DNA from: Arcuatula senhousia
Lineage: Eukaryota > Mollusca > Bivalvia > Mytilida > Mytilidae
Direction of reading: 5' to 3'
Length of the DNA stretch: 64,000 bases
Assembly: GCA_963971305.1 (NCBI GenBank)
Contig: OZ020308.1
Span: 31,277,275 to 31,341,274 of the forward strand
Part shown: one piece after another, positions 47,401 to 59,655 of the stretch
Numbering within the stretch: the stretch's first letter is position 1
How the letters are laid out: the number at the start of each line of letters is the position of its first letter
Notes under the pieces: model-generated
Databases searched by the model: none
The model's input: only the letters and a program-made list of their open reading frames with translations
Told to the model about the DNA's origin: nothing
Made by a program: the position numbers and the translations under genes

Positions 47401-48248
47401 TTAAAGTAATAATATAGCAGTTTTTGGAAAAAAATTGCGATTTTAAAAATAATCACTTAACTGTTGCATAATCATAAAATTAGGGCTTTCGCGCTTTTAT
47501 GAAGACGAAAAATTTAATAATGTGCGTGTACCGGCTAGAAATTTAGCTGATATTTTAATGAAGTTTGATACCAATGGCCACTTATTAACTTTCGTGAACA
47601 ACATTCCGATTTTTACCGAACATATCAAAACAAACAAAAATGTATTTTGAAGTAAGAGCATGTAAAGCTCTTGGTTTAATGTAATTTAATTTTCTCCTTT
47701 ATTTGACAAGTAAAACCTTTCCGCTATTAAGAAAAAACTGATCGAAAAGTGTTTTTTTAACATGTAAAAAAATAACAATACATACTTACCTGTTTTCCTT
47801 TTATCGTGCTATATATTAATTGAAAACTCGATTAATTCAATGACATAAGATTCTCAATTGGGGGATTTCTAAACCACTTTCTCTTGTTATTGTTATCATT
47901 TTAAAGGGGAACGGGACAAGGAAAAAGAAAAACAGTTACAAAAACCATATTCAGAACATACCTTTTCAGACCACGTTTGTTTACATCCATTTCCTAAAGT
48001 ATTTTTAGATGGGCTTGCGCGGGCACTTCCGAGTGAGTTCAAACTTGAGTCGTATGCATTTAGTTTGCATAATACAACTCGGGAAGCAAATGATTGTTAA
48101 AGACAATTTTGTGTTAAATTCTGCCAGAATCCCACTGTTTAATGGACTTTTTGTAGCTTTAATAAAAGTTTATATTAACAATTCATATTTTTAAAGCTTA
48201 AAAAGACTGTTAAAAATTTTAAGATTTTTTGATTTATTATTACTTTAA
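47401..48248. mobile_element. TTAA-flanked TIR transposon, copy 2 (inverted relative to copy 1)
   Basis: Starts TTAAAGTAATAATA at 47401 and ends TTTATTATTACTTTAA at 48233-48248; 848 bp. Large parts are the reverse complement of 3946-4815, for example 'gggcttgcgcgggcacttcc' at 48011 against its complement at 4164. Short open frames only. Confidence 0.8.
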
Positions 48249-51200
48249 ATGTAGGAAGATAAAATCATTACGCGATGCAGAAATAATGTTTTAACCCATT
48301 ACAAAAATGCTGCATGCATGTTGACGATAAACATACAATATTAGCAGGCACGTTAACAAGTTAGTTTTTGCAAGAGGGGGGATTTTATTCACCTGAGTTC
48401 GCATGCCTTGTAAAGTCACGACATTAAAAAATAGTTAAAATATTTGCAAGACATAATTTCACAAGCCATTCTTCGTTGATTTACAGAACTCAAATGGACT
48501 ATAAAATGTTTATAAATGCTGAAGTAAATAATTTTAGGTCATTAAACAATTATTTACTTATTATGGAGTAAATGAAATTCATTTACAACGTTAAATTTTC
48601 GCCCTAGCAATGTCACCACGGATTCCGAAAAAAACTGCCGCAAAAAAGGCCCTGTCTAGAGTACAATATTTTTGTATGTGGTTTTGTTACTTCCAAGAAT
48701 CGCCGTAATTTATATTGTATTTTGGTCTGTCTTTACGCACTCCTAAGGAACTTTGAAAGGTATAAAATTGTTTTGACACGGGCTGAAGTTGACCAGTCCA
48801 TTGCGGCATGACCTGCTGGTCGACCTCTCATGGCAGTGTTTGAGAATTTTATTGCATTTTTATGTTTGTGAAAATTTTATGGCCAAGATAATCTCTGCTA
48901 AAACTGTAGTATCATTTGAAGATCGAATATTGGAAATTTGGACAATTTAAGAAATAAGCTGCTACATGTATTACAAATAGATAGAAAATCTCTTTAATAT
49001 GTCATGAAGGAGGATATTAAACTTCAAAGTCAATTTTAAATAAATAAAACTGGCACTTTTTAAATCAATCAAAAATTGTTCATACTTATTTGAAGAGGTT
49101 TTCCTGACATTCAGATATATCCTCTAATGACCAGAATAACAACACTGCCCTTCAAATATAACGATGCATGACCAAACAAATATTAAATACATGTACGCCA
49201 AAGCAACAGACATGATAATTCTCAAATGTACATCACAATTGAATTACGTAAAATAGTAGAATTATCACCTTTGAGTATTGTTGAGGCAATCTATTTATGG
49301 AGAAAAAATAAAGTGTAGAAGCTGTTTTTTTTCTTTTTTTTTCACTTACTACATGTTTTAAATTAAGTTATTATAATGGTGGGCAATCATTCGTTCATGT
49401 AGAGAGTATAATAATTGAATATCTTTTTCAGACATCTTTTTAATTTTAAGTCTGCATTTTATTTAAGATTAAATACTTTAAATGAAACAAGAGATGCAAA
49501 ATGTAATTCTTTATTTTATTTTATGAATGAAATAAATATAATGTTAATATTTATAAAGAAAATAAGCTTTTTCTGAAAAGTAATATTAACAGGGTTGATA
49601 CATGTAATTGGCGAGAAAATGCGTGACAAATTTTTATATAGAATTGTGGAGGAAAAATGATTTTCTCAAATATCTAGAAAAATTACTGTGACATAATATA
49701 TTTGGCTTTTCACTTGTGAAACTAAAATCTGACGAGTTTCTAGCTCACACTGACGCTTAATGATTTTTCCCATTATAATCTATTGCAGAACAAAGTTTAA
49801 GGTCATCGATTTCGCAAGGTGATAAACCTCTATAAAGTCGTCACTCCCATTTTTCCAATTTTTTCAATGTTTTCAATGTTCCTTTATGAAGTTTAATTCT
49901 GCAATTTTGTTTAAAAAATCTAATGGGTTATTTTTCATACCCCGAACCACCTTAATAGTATTTCTCTGGGTGTATAAAACACCAGATAAATGATACCAGA
50001 TACAATGTATGAGATAAACCAGATACTGTACCACACTTTTGATTAAAACTGTAGTTTTTTTAAATATAAACTTATCTTCTTTTCTAACAAGTATTTTGCA
50101 TTCAGATTTTATTGTTGTAGACAAATAATAAAGGATTTCGCAAATGAATATTTTAAGTTGATTGCCAATCATTTGAAAATAACTGCATGGACATTTTGAT
50201 TAGATACCCATGTAAATAAAATAAAAATATCTGTCCCTTAATTTGTTCCCTAATTTGTATTCTGCCTATCTTCAGAACTTAAAATCATGCTAAATTATGA
50301 TGGTTTATTCAATTAAGTTGTAACATAATTATTTTGTACATGTAGCACTATTTGCACCTTAATTTTTGTCTCTTCAGTATATAAAGAGTTCATTATGACG
50401 GGTTAATATTTCGTTTTCTATATGGATGTTAAAGCATTAAAAAATGATCGGGCAAATTGAAGGGATTAAAAGTAATTAACATTAAGAACGCCAACTAGTT
50501 TTATTCATGTTTAATTATCATGTCGTCACTAAACAAAGCGTTAATAAAAATAATATTACTTGAATGTACATGATTTATTGTATCATCTATGTATCGATAC
50601 GCGTCTTAAAGGTTGGATTTTTTTAACACAAAAAATAGTTAAGAAATACATGAAAAAACACATTCATTTTATTTTTATAACCATAATCATAATTAAGGTT
50701 ATTTTGAAAGAGCCATAAATACATCTAAAAATCTCTAAAAAAACATACTATTGCGACAGTTTGATAACATTCAAAGTCTGAACCTTAAAAATTATGAGGA
50801 AATATAGGAATTAAACGAGGCGGCTCTTTGTTACGGTTCATTAGCTTTCGATCAATAAGAAATCAAATAACAGCTTGACTACCATTCATTGTGCTAAGCT
50901 TATCTATTAAACAAACATGAATATTACGTTGTATCCAGATGATCTTAACTCTACTAAACTAAAATTAATAACTATTGGTTTCCATTGAGGTTAAATAGAT
51001 GATATACAAATAGTTTTTCTTAGTACTTACGAAAAACAATAAACTGTCATTTCGTCACTTTTTTTAAACGATACCAATCTAAACACTAAATCTTGCAACT
51101 GTGTTTTGAATGTTTGACATCCGGTTAGCTATGTGCGATATTTATGCGCATAAGAACTTTAATTGTACAACATACAAAATTACAATAATATTAACTTAAA

Positions 51201-52560
51201 TAGTATTGTACGTTTCATTTGAGGAACTTATTGTTTTCGAATCCAATCAAGCCGTTTTTATGTCATATTTGAGTGCAAAAAAGACTCAAGAAAAATATTA
51301 ATCATTTTATATATGTTATGCAATAAAAAATAAAACCTTATTTATTACAGTGGCGCGGTCAGCTAGTATGATAATCTCATTTTTATAAATATCATAGCTC
51401 TCGACTGGATACACTTTAATGAACATTATTTAATTTGTTCTGAGCGTTTTTATTGAGCAGTGATATTTAAACATCGAAATATTTGAAAAATACAAATCAC
51501 TCTATATTCATTTTATATTTATAAGATTAAAATTAATATATATATATATTTAAGATTTTATAACCACAAATAAAACCCGGCATAAAATAATTGAATTTTT
51601 ATTAGCTATTACTGACTCAAAAATCTAGCTTTAACCATGACCCCAGTGTGACCTGTCGTTATCGCGCTTTCTCTTTACAGAATGCAAAATCGCATTCTCT
51701 TCTTTGACGGCTTAAGGTCAACTTGTTTTCTCAAGAGAGTTATTTAGCCGTGCATCATGGGTAATTATCAGTGCTAGTGACCTTACAATCTATAATCATA
51801 AGATGATCAAATCACCCGCTGGTTGGTATCTTCACTAAAGATAAACGTTTATGAAAATAAAGATTCCGTTTCATGCTCACTGTTCATCTTTCGGTGCCTA
51901 ATAATACTTACTTTATAAAATGTACAAAAGATAATTTTAATGTGTAAAAGATACATGGATAAAAATCTATCCTTATTGTCCCCACTCGCAAAACAGGATG
52001 CTATATTGCTATTCACATTGTTAGTCGGTCTCTTCGTTTGTCTGTGCTTAAACTTCGTAACTCAGGCTTGAGACTTGCTACAAGTCCCTCTGTATTATTT
52101 ATTCCATCCTTAATTAACCTCTACTGATAACACATTCTAACTGCTGCAGACAGAGCCTTTCTCCCGCAGCAATCAGTCAATTAGTACCTATTAGAACAAT
52201 TATCTTTGATTGAGAAATAATTAAAAAAATATATGTTCAAAAAGAAAGGGACACTCAGGCTTCTACTTTAGGTTTCTGCAATGTCAGCTGGTTTACTTCC
52301 TGGTTTACAAGTAGACGTAACATATTTCGCAGTTTAAGTGACAGTATTGATTAAATTCCTACAACCTAAGCAACATGAGTTATAACGTGTCTTTCCATGA
52401 TATTCGGGCATAAACTTTTTGTTTTTCTGAATGGTTGAATGCTGGTATGCTGAGCTTATGATTATGCGACCGCTATCTGTGTATTTTTTTTCTTCTCGGG
52501 TAAATTGAAGTCTTCGAACTTTTTGTCCTATTTTTTTATCGCTTGGTAAAGTTTCTTTAT
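48249..52560. other. 4.3 kb without recognised genes
   Basis: Very AT-rich. A 99-codon minus-strand frame at 49873-50172 (with VLYTQRNTIKVVRGMKNNPL) looks vaguely like the end of a retroelement protein but I cannot place it. No tandem arrays or element termini stand out. Confidence 0.45.
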
Positions 52561-52561
52561 T

Positions 52562-53208
52562 CCAAACCCTAACATAAAGGCCGTATACATGTTATTCTAT
52601 GTTAACCCTAACCCTAAGGCCATATACATACTGTTCTCTGTCAACCACCACCTTAACAACGTACATGTATGCATGTTATCTGTATGTTTTTTCTATGTTA
52701 ACCCTTACCCTAACGTACACCGTATTCATGTTTTCTGTTAACCCCAATCCTAACGCCGTAAGCATGTTTTCTTGTTATGTTAACCCTTACTTTAACGACG
52801 AATGGATGTTTTCTGTTAACCCTAACCATTAGGCCGTATGCATGTTTTCTCTGCTAACCCTAACGCTAACGCCGTATGCATGTTTTACTATGTTAACCCT
52901 ACCCCTGCCGCCGAATAAAAGTTTTTCTATGTTACCCCTAACGCCATAGACATGTTTTGCTATGATAACCCAAACTCTTTTAGCTGTAAGCACGTTTCTG
53001 TTAACACTAACACTAACGCCGTATCCAGGGGTTTCTATTTACACCCTATCCTTTACGCCGTATGCATGTTTTCTGTTAGCCTTTACCCTAACGCAGTATG
53101 CAAGTTTTGCTATGCTGACCCTAACCCTTAGGCCGTATACATGCTTTTCTATGCTAACTCTTACCCTTACGCCGTATGCAGGGTTTTCTATGTTAAATCT
53201 TACGCTTA
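52562..53208 (-). repeat. telomere-like satellite, CCCTAA-oriented block 1
   Basis: Monomers of about 38-40 bp of the form 'taaccctaaccctaacgccg' followed by 'tatgcatgttttctatgt'. Telomere-type CCCTAA steps are degenerate (CCCTTA, CCTTAA, CCCAAA). This is the reverse-complement orientation of the array after 56.7 kb. The open frames in it simply translate the monomer. Confidence 0.9.
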
Positions 53209-54664
53209 TTGCCCTGTCACACTATAACGTTTTAGCCAACGTGTGCCGAACGTTCGAATAATTTTCTAAAACGTTGGAACACGTTGGCAGTCGCTGTAAA
53301 AAGATAAAAAAAATGTCTCGGTGAACGACCACAAAGCGTCACACTAACTACCTGCAACGCACGACAAACTTATTCAAAACTTATCTATACAGTTTGGCAA
53401 GCGTACTTGACGATTGCCCAGCGCATGTGTGACGATTGCAGAATGCTTTCATAACATCCGTCGAACTTATGGTTTTTGCTCTCTGTGAGATACCAGGAAA
53501 TCTGTTCTTTTTATTTTAGCATTACTTCACAATAGCCGAAATATATCTATTATATGTCTTAAATGTATTGTTGCATTAATTATATATAAATGTACATACA
53601 TCATGTAAATTTAGTTTCGTTATAAAAATATTGGTTTTCGGCGTTCTGGTAATATGAATGTATAATTATTCTTAAGCCGTTTTTAACCAATAGTGATGAT
53701 TTTTTGCACTCAGTCTTAAAGAAACAAAATTATTTTGATATGTCCATAATATACAGAGAGGAATGCATGCGCTTAGTTGTTAACAAACTCTTAAAATCTC
53801 AAATGAGTATACACATGTAGAGTTTGCCTAGGATCCTTTTTTACAGCACTTGACTAATCCTAATTGATCGTCGAAAGCATTTCCTTAAAAGAGAAAAACG
53901 TGTGTGCTTAATGAATATCTAAAATAAACATAATTTCAAATAATGAGTATTGAAATAAGACTGTCGTTTCTCGTTGTATTTTAGTATTTTTCTACTAACA
54001 AATGTCAACCGACAACACGAGAGGTGTATTACAATTTGCAAGAATTACTTTCCATTCCAAACAATCTAAGTTATCCTTGTTATTTTAAAGATTTTATTTG
54101 GCTTTGTTCATTGTTTTTTGTAAATATTTTTTTTCAGGTTTGAATTAGTATTTTAGGCTTTGGAAATCGACTTTCACCCTTGTAATTCAATTTTACTTTA
54201 AATTCTGGGGTTGATGCCTACTCGTTCGTTAAAATGACGGTCTGTGATTTCTGTTCACGTTTAAAACACGTAAAATAGGTATCTTGGTCGTTAGACTGAC
54301 GCTAGACGTGCGATAGACTATCGTTAGACTGACGTTACACGTTCATTTCCATTTAGCTTAGCGTTCGTCAAACGCATTTCAACGTCTGCACAACTACCAC
54401 ATAGCGTGCGTATGTAAAATGTCCTAACTTATATCTAAAGTTCGAATAACTTATTATTAACACGTTGGCGAACGTCGGAAATTTTAAGCATGTTTAAAAT
54501 TTTGCGACCAACTCGAGGTTCACCAACGCACGCTGACGTTCGCTAACGTGTTTGTAACGTGTTCATAACTTATACAAAACTTACCCAACGCACAACAGCG
54601 TGATACAAATATATTTTAAAATGTTGGCACACGTTGGCTAAAACGTTATAGTGTGACAGGGCCA
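53209..54664. mobile_element. TIR DNA transposon inserted in the satellite, non-autonomous
   Basis: 1,456 bp with near-perfect terminal inverted repeats of about 40 bp (TTGCCCTGTCACACTATAAC then GTTTTAGCCAACGTGTGCC; complement ending GACAGGGCCA), flanked by TA (53207-53208 and 54665-54666). Satellite phrases resume directly on both sides. Subterminal regions are rich in ACGTT/AACGT steps in both orientations. No transposase frame; superfamily not assigned. Confidence 0.85.
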
Positions 54665-54745
54665 TAAGGCCGTATAACTGTTTTTCACCCCAACCCGAAC
54701 GCAGTATGCAGTATGCATCTTTTTCTATATTAAACCTTACGCTGT
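54665..54745 (-). repeat. telomere-like satellite remnant
   Basis: 'aaggccgtataactgttttt' and 'gcagtatgcatctttttcta' are satellite monomers between two insertions. Confidence 0.7.
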
Positions 54746-55445
54746 AAAATCAAACGTTTAGAATCTAAACACAATCCTAAACACCAAATGTGTGCCCACT
54801 TGGGAACATGGTTAGCCTAAACATGTTTAGCAAGTGTTTAGGTGTAGAACATGTTTAGGAAGTGTTGAAGTGAAGTATTATATTTCAAATTGTAATCCGG
54901 GAGAGGGATTTATATAAGGCTTTAAGTCTTGTTTCTGAATCCCGTGATTAATTTGTTGTATTATTGTCACATTGTCTCATGTTCAATATTTGAAAAATGT
55001 ATTTGCAAATTAATTAATAAATATGTTTACACTAAATTGTAAATAACTTGTTGGCTTTATACTATAAATTTGTTTGATTAGCGCCTCTACAGTCGCCACA
55101 GAGTAAAGGAAAAGCTCTTCCTGCATCAATTCATCGTAATGATGTAAGATGTCAGGCTTGAGCTTATTCAACATTGTTTATACATTGAATGGTAACCATT
55201 CATTACTGGTAGGTGACTTGATATATTTCTATTTCAAAATTCAGCTTCAACTTTTGAAAAAAATTGAAAACATTTGGTTTGAATACATAGTAAATAATAT
55301 TTTTGAAAATAAATTTTAAAATGTTAATTAAAAAAATATATTGTTGTATTGTAATAATTAATGAGATGTTGATAACTAAAAAGTCAAAGAAGGGAGATAA
55401 TATAGCCTTAACACCTAAACGTGTTAAGGGTTTAAACATGTAACC
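54746..55445. mobile_element. probable insertion rich in CTAAAC/GTTTAG palindromes
   Basis: 700 bp of non-satellite DNA inside the array. The left side has CCTAAACATGTTTAGC (containing the palindrome CTAAACATGTTTAG) and several GTGTTTAGG steps; the right side has CACCTAAACGTGTTAAGGG and TTTAAACATG. No clean terminal repeat can be aligned by eye. No coding capacity. Confidence 0.5.
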
Positions 55446-55469
55446 TTAGATCACGGTCTTCCATTGTAA

Positions 55470-56060
55470 AAAATGTTATCCCTAACCCTCACGCCCTATA
55501 CATGTTTTTTTCTGTGTTAACTTTTACCCTAACGCGGTTTACGTACGCGTGTTTTCTGTTTACTCTCACCCATACGCGGTTTTAATGCTTTCTAATTACT
55601 CTCACCCTTACGCCGTATGCACTTTTTTCATCGCCAACCATAACCGCAATGCCGATTACACATTTTTCTGTTAACCCTAACCCTAATGCAGTATGCATGT
55701 TTTTTTATGTTAGCCGTTACCTTTACGCCCTATTTGTGTTTTCTGCGCATTCATGTTTTCTATTGACCCTTATCTTAACGCCGTATGCAATTTTCTATGC
55801 TTAACCTAACCCTAACCCCACATGAAGGTTTTTCTATGTTGACCCTAACCCTATAAAGTCATATACATGTTTTTTCTATACTTACCCTAACCCTAACGTC
55901 ATATACCTGTTTTTCGTTGATAACCTTAGCCCTAACCTAGTATGCACGTTTTTTATGTTAACTATAACCCAAACGCCATATACATGCATGCTTTTCTATG
56001 TTAACCCTTACTGTAACGCCGTTTGCATAATTTCTGTTAATCGTAACCCTAAGGCTGCTT
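55470..56060 (-). repeat. telomere-like satellite, CCCTAA-oriented block 2
   Basis: Resumes at 'ttatccctaaccctcacgcc' and continues with degenerate monomers of the same 38-40 bp type to about 56060. Confidence 0.88.
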
Positions 56061-56082
56061 ACATGTTTTTAAACGACGGGTC

Positions 56083-56293
56083 TGCTATAGCAAGCATGAA
56101 CTGTTTACTGTTCCAGAGCACTTGAGCTCATTCTCGTTTAAACTTGAGTTCACGTTGTTGATTGATATTCAGTTGATTATTTTGTGCTTCTGTGTTTTAC
56201 ATTGTCTGTTTTTGTCCCGTTCTTGTTGGTGTTTACTGGTTTTGTCTCTGCCTTTTCGGACTTAAGACATTCGGACAATCCATTGGTACTTCT
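56083..56293 (+). repeat. dispersed repeat family R, copy 4, inside the satellite
   Basis: Contains 'gcaagcatgaactgtttact', 'agcacttgagctcattctcg' and 'tttactggttttgtctctgc', the plus-strand equivalent of copy 2. Interrupts satellite monomers on both sides. Confidence 0.7.
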
Positions 56294-56299
56294 GTTTCT

Positions 56300-56715
56300 T
56301 TCTATGCTAACCCTAACGCTAACGCAATATAGACGTTTTTCCATGTTAACCCGAGCCCTTACTCCGTATGCACGGTTTTCAATGTTAACCCAAACCCTAA
56401 CGCCGAATGCATGTTTTTTTCTATATTAACCCAAACCCTTACGCCGTATACATATTTTCAATTAACCCAAACCCTAACGCCGTATGCACGTTTTTCAATG
56501 ATAAACCTAACCGTACACATGTTTTTTTTTATATGTTATTCCTTACCCTCTTGCGATATACATGTTTTTTTCTGTGTTAACCCTTACCCTTAACACCGAT
56601 TATTAACTTTTCTGTTAACCTTTATCCTAATGCCGTTTGTATGTTATGCTGTGTTAATCCTAACCCTAAGGCCATGTACATGTTTCCCTATGTGAGCCCT
56701 TACCCTAATGCGGTA
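56300..56715 (-). repeat. telomere-like satellite, CCCTAA-oriented block 3
   Basis: Monomers 'ttaacccaaaccctaacgcc' to 'taccctaatgcggtatacaa'. Ends at a head-to-head junction near 56715-56730. Confidence 0.88.
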
Positions 56716-59050
56716 TACAAAGAAAAACGTTCATACGGCGCTCGGGTTAGGTTTAAGATGGAGGAAAAAACAGGCATACGGCGTTAGGGGTATGGTTAAT
56801 ATAGAAAATCATGCCTACGGCGTAAGCTTTAGGGTAAGCATGGAAAAACATGCATACGGTGTCAGAATTAGGGTTAACATAGAAAAACATGTATACGGTT
56901 TTGGGTAAGGGTTACCATAGAAAAACATGTATACGGCGTATGGTTAGGTTTAACATAGAAAAAATGCATACAGCGTTAGGGTTAGTGTTAACAGAAAACA
57001 TGCATACGGCATTAGGGTAAGGGTTAACAAAGAAAAACATGTGTATGACGGAGGATAAACATAGAAAAAAATGCATACGGCGTTAGGTTTATGGTTAACA
57101 GAAAACATGCATACGGCATTAGGGTAAGGGGTAAAATAGAAAAAAAAAACATGTGTATGACGTTAGGGTTAAGGTTTACATAGAAAAACACGTGAATTCC
57201 GTTAGGATTAGGGTTAACATAGTAAAACTTCCATACGGCGTTAGGGTTAGGGTTAACATAGCAAAACGTCCATACGGCGTTAAGGGAATAGAGTCAATAT
57301 AGAAAAACATGCATACGGCGCAAGGGTTAGGATTAACATAGAAAAAAACATTAGAGTTAATGGAAAACATACATACGGCGTTAAGGTAATGGTCAATGAA
57401 GAAAAACATAGAAACGTCAATGACGTTAGGGTTGACAAAGGGTTAGGGTTAGGGTTAGCAAACAAAGACATGTATAAGGCCTTAGTGTTAGGGTTAACAT
57501 ATAAAAACCTGCATACGACGTTAGTGCTAGGGTTAACATAGAAAGACAGGCATACCTCGTTAGGGTTTTGATTAGCATAGAAAAACTTGCACAAGGCGTT
57601 TGGGTTAGGGTTAACAGGAAACATGCAAATGGCGTTAAGGGAAAAGGTTAAAATATGAAAATAACATGCGAACGGCATTAGGGTTAGGGTTTACATAAAC
57701 AAGCTTGTAATTGGGGTTAAGGTTAGGGTTAGTGCTCAACAACGTGCAACGGCGTTTGGGTGAGGGTAAACAGAATACTGTGGATTCATTTATTTTCGTT
57801 GGTATCAATTTTCGTGGTTTACTCAAAAAGGACATTTATTTGGATACTTAATTTCGTGGTTTGGTCGTCTGACTTCTGTGAATCAATGTTAAAATAACAC
57901 TTCGTTGGATTACTATTTTCATGGTTGACTGTTACCCACGAAAACCACGAAATTTTGTACCCCACGAATATAAATGACATAACAGTACCTGTATACGGCG
58001 TCAGGGTAAGAGTTTACACAGAAAAATATGTATATGGCGTGAGGATTAGGGATAACATGGAATAACTAAATTAGGGTTTACATAGAAACTCATGTTAGGG
58101 TTAGGGTTAGCATAGAGAAAAACATGTATACGCGGTTAAGATTAGGGTTCACATAAAAAACATGTATACGGCCTTAGGGTCAGGGTAAGCATAAAAAACA
58201 AGTATACGGCGTTAAAAATATGTATATGGCGTGAGGATTAGGGATAACATGGAATAACTAAATTAGGGTTTACATAGAAACTCATGTAAGGGTTAGGGTT
58301 AGCATAGAGAAAAACATGTATACGCGGTTAAGATTAGGGTTCACATAAAAAAACATGTATACGGCCTTAGGGTTAGGGTAAGCATAAAAAACAAGTATAC
58401 GGCGTTAAAATTAGGGGTAGAGATAACATAAAAAAACATGCATACATTGTTAGCGATAAGGTACCTATAGGAAACTATGCATACGGCGTTAGGATTAGTG
58501 TTAACAGAAAACGTGCATACGGCGTTAGGGTAATGGTTAATATAAAAAAAAAACATAGAAACGTCGATAGCTTTAGGGTTAACAAAGAAAAACAGATATT
58601 CGGCGTTAAGGTTAGGATAAGCAAACAAAAACATGTATAAGGCCTTAGGGTTATGTTTAACATACAAAAACTATTATACGGCGTTAGGTCTAGGGTTAAC
58701 ATAGAAAGACAGGCATACCACGTTAGGTGTAGGGTTAGCATAGAAAACTTGCACAAAGCGTTAGGGTTAGGGTTAACAAGAAACATGCAAACGCATTATG
58801 GTTAATGTTTACATAGAAAAGCATGTAATCGGCGTTAAGGTTAGCGCTGAACAACATGCAAACAGAGTTAGGTTGAGGGTTAATAGAATACCTGTATACG
58901 ACCTTAGGGTAAGAGTTAACATAGAAAACATGCCTATGACGTGAGGGTTGGGGTTAGCATAGAAAACTTGCACAAAGCGTTAGGGTTAGGGTTAACAAGA
59001 AACATGCCAACGACAAGGGTTGGCTTAAATAAAGAAAAACATGCAAACAG
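56716..59050 (+). repeat. telomere-like satellite, TTAGGG-oriented block 4
   Basis: Monomers 'aacatagaaaaacatgcata' + 'cggcgttagggttagggtt' (about 39 bp), with variant telomere steps. Holds a MITE Z copy (57778-57988) and a 192-bp direct duplication (start at 58031 repeated at 58223). The segment from about 57420 is paralogous to 59680 onward. Confidence 0.92.
57778..57988. mobile_element. MITE family Z copy 3, within the satellite
   Basis: Begins TACTGTGGATTCATTTATTT and ends AATGACATAACAGTA, mirrored over about 40 bp ('tatcaattttcgtggttt' against 'accacgaaattttgtacc'). A shortened copy at 60015-60184 lies in the paralogous satellite segment. Confidence 0.75.
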
Positions 59051-59655
59051 CATTACCTTAACGCCGTATGCATGTTTTCCATTAACACTAACCAATACGC
59101 CGTTTGTTTAATTTGTTTTTTTTTTTGTGAATCCTAACCCTTGCGCCGTATGCATGTTTTTCTTAATTGACTCTATATCCCTAACGCCGTAAGCACGTTT
59201 TGCTATGTTAACCCTAACCCTAACGCCGTATATAAGTTTTACTATGTTAACCCTAACCGTAATTCCATACACGCGTTTTTCTATGTAAACCCTAACCCTA
59301 ACGTCATACACATGTTTTCTATTCTACCCCTTACCCTAATGCCTCATGCATGTTTTCTGTTAACCCTAACCCTAACACCGTATGCATTTTTCTATATTAA
59401 CCCTCACGCTGTATACAAGTTCTACTATGTAAACCCTATCATTAACGCCATACACATGTTTTTCTATGTTAACCCATATCCTAATACCGTATGCATGTTT
59501 TCTGTTAACCCTAACCCTAACGCCGTATGCATTTTTTCTATGTTAACCCTAACCGTACGCCGTATACATGTTTTGTCTAAGGTAACCCTAACCCAAAACC
59601 GTATACATGTTTTTCTATGTTAACCCTTATCTTAACGCCGTACATAAGTTTTTAG
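59051..59655 (-). repeat. telomere-like satellite, CCCTAA-oriented block 5
   Basis: Orientation flips at about 59050 ('cattaccttaacgccgtatg') and the array runs as CCCTAA monomers until about 59655. Confidence 0.9.

Noticed and set aside
49873..50172. 99-codon minus-strand frame as a gene
   Set aside because: No recognisable domain, no splice or start context, and surrounded by AT-rich non-coding DNA; at most a retroelement relic.
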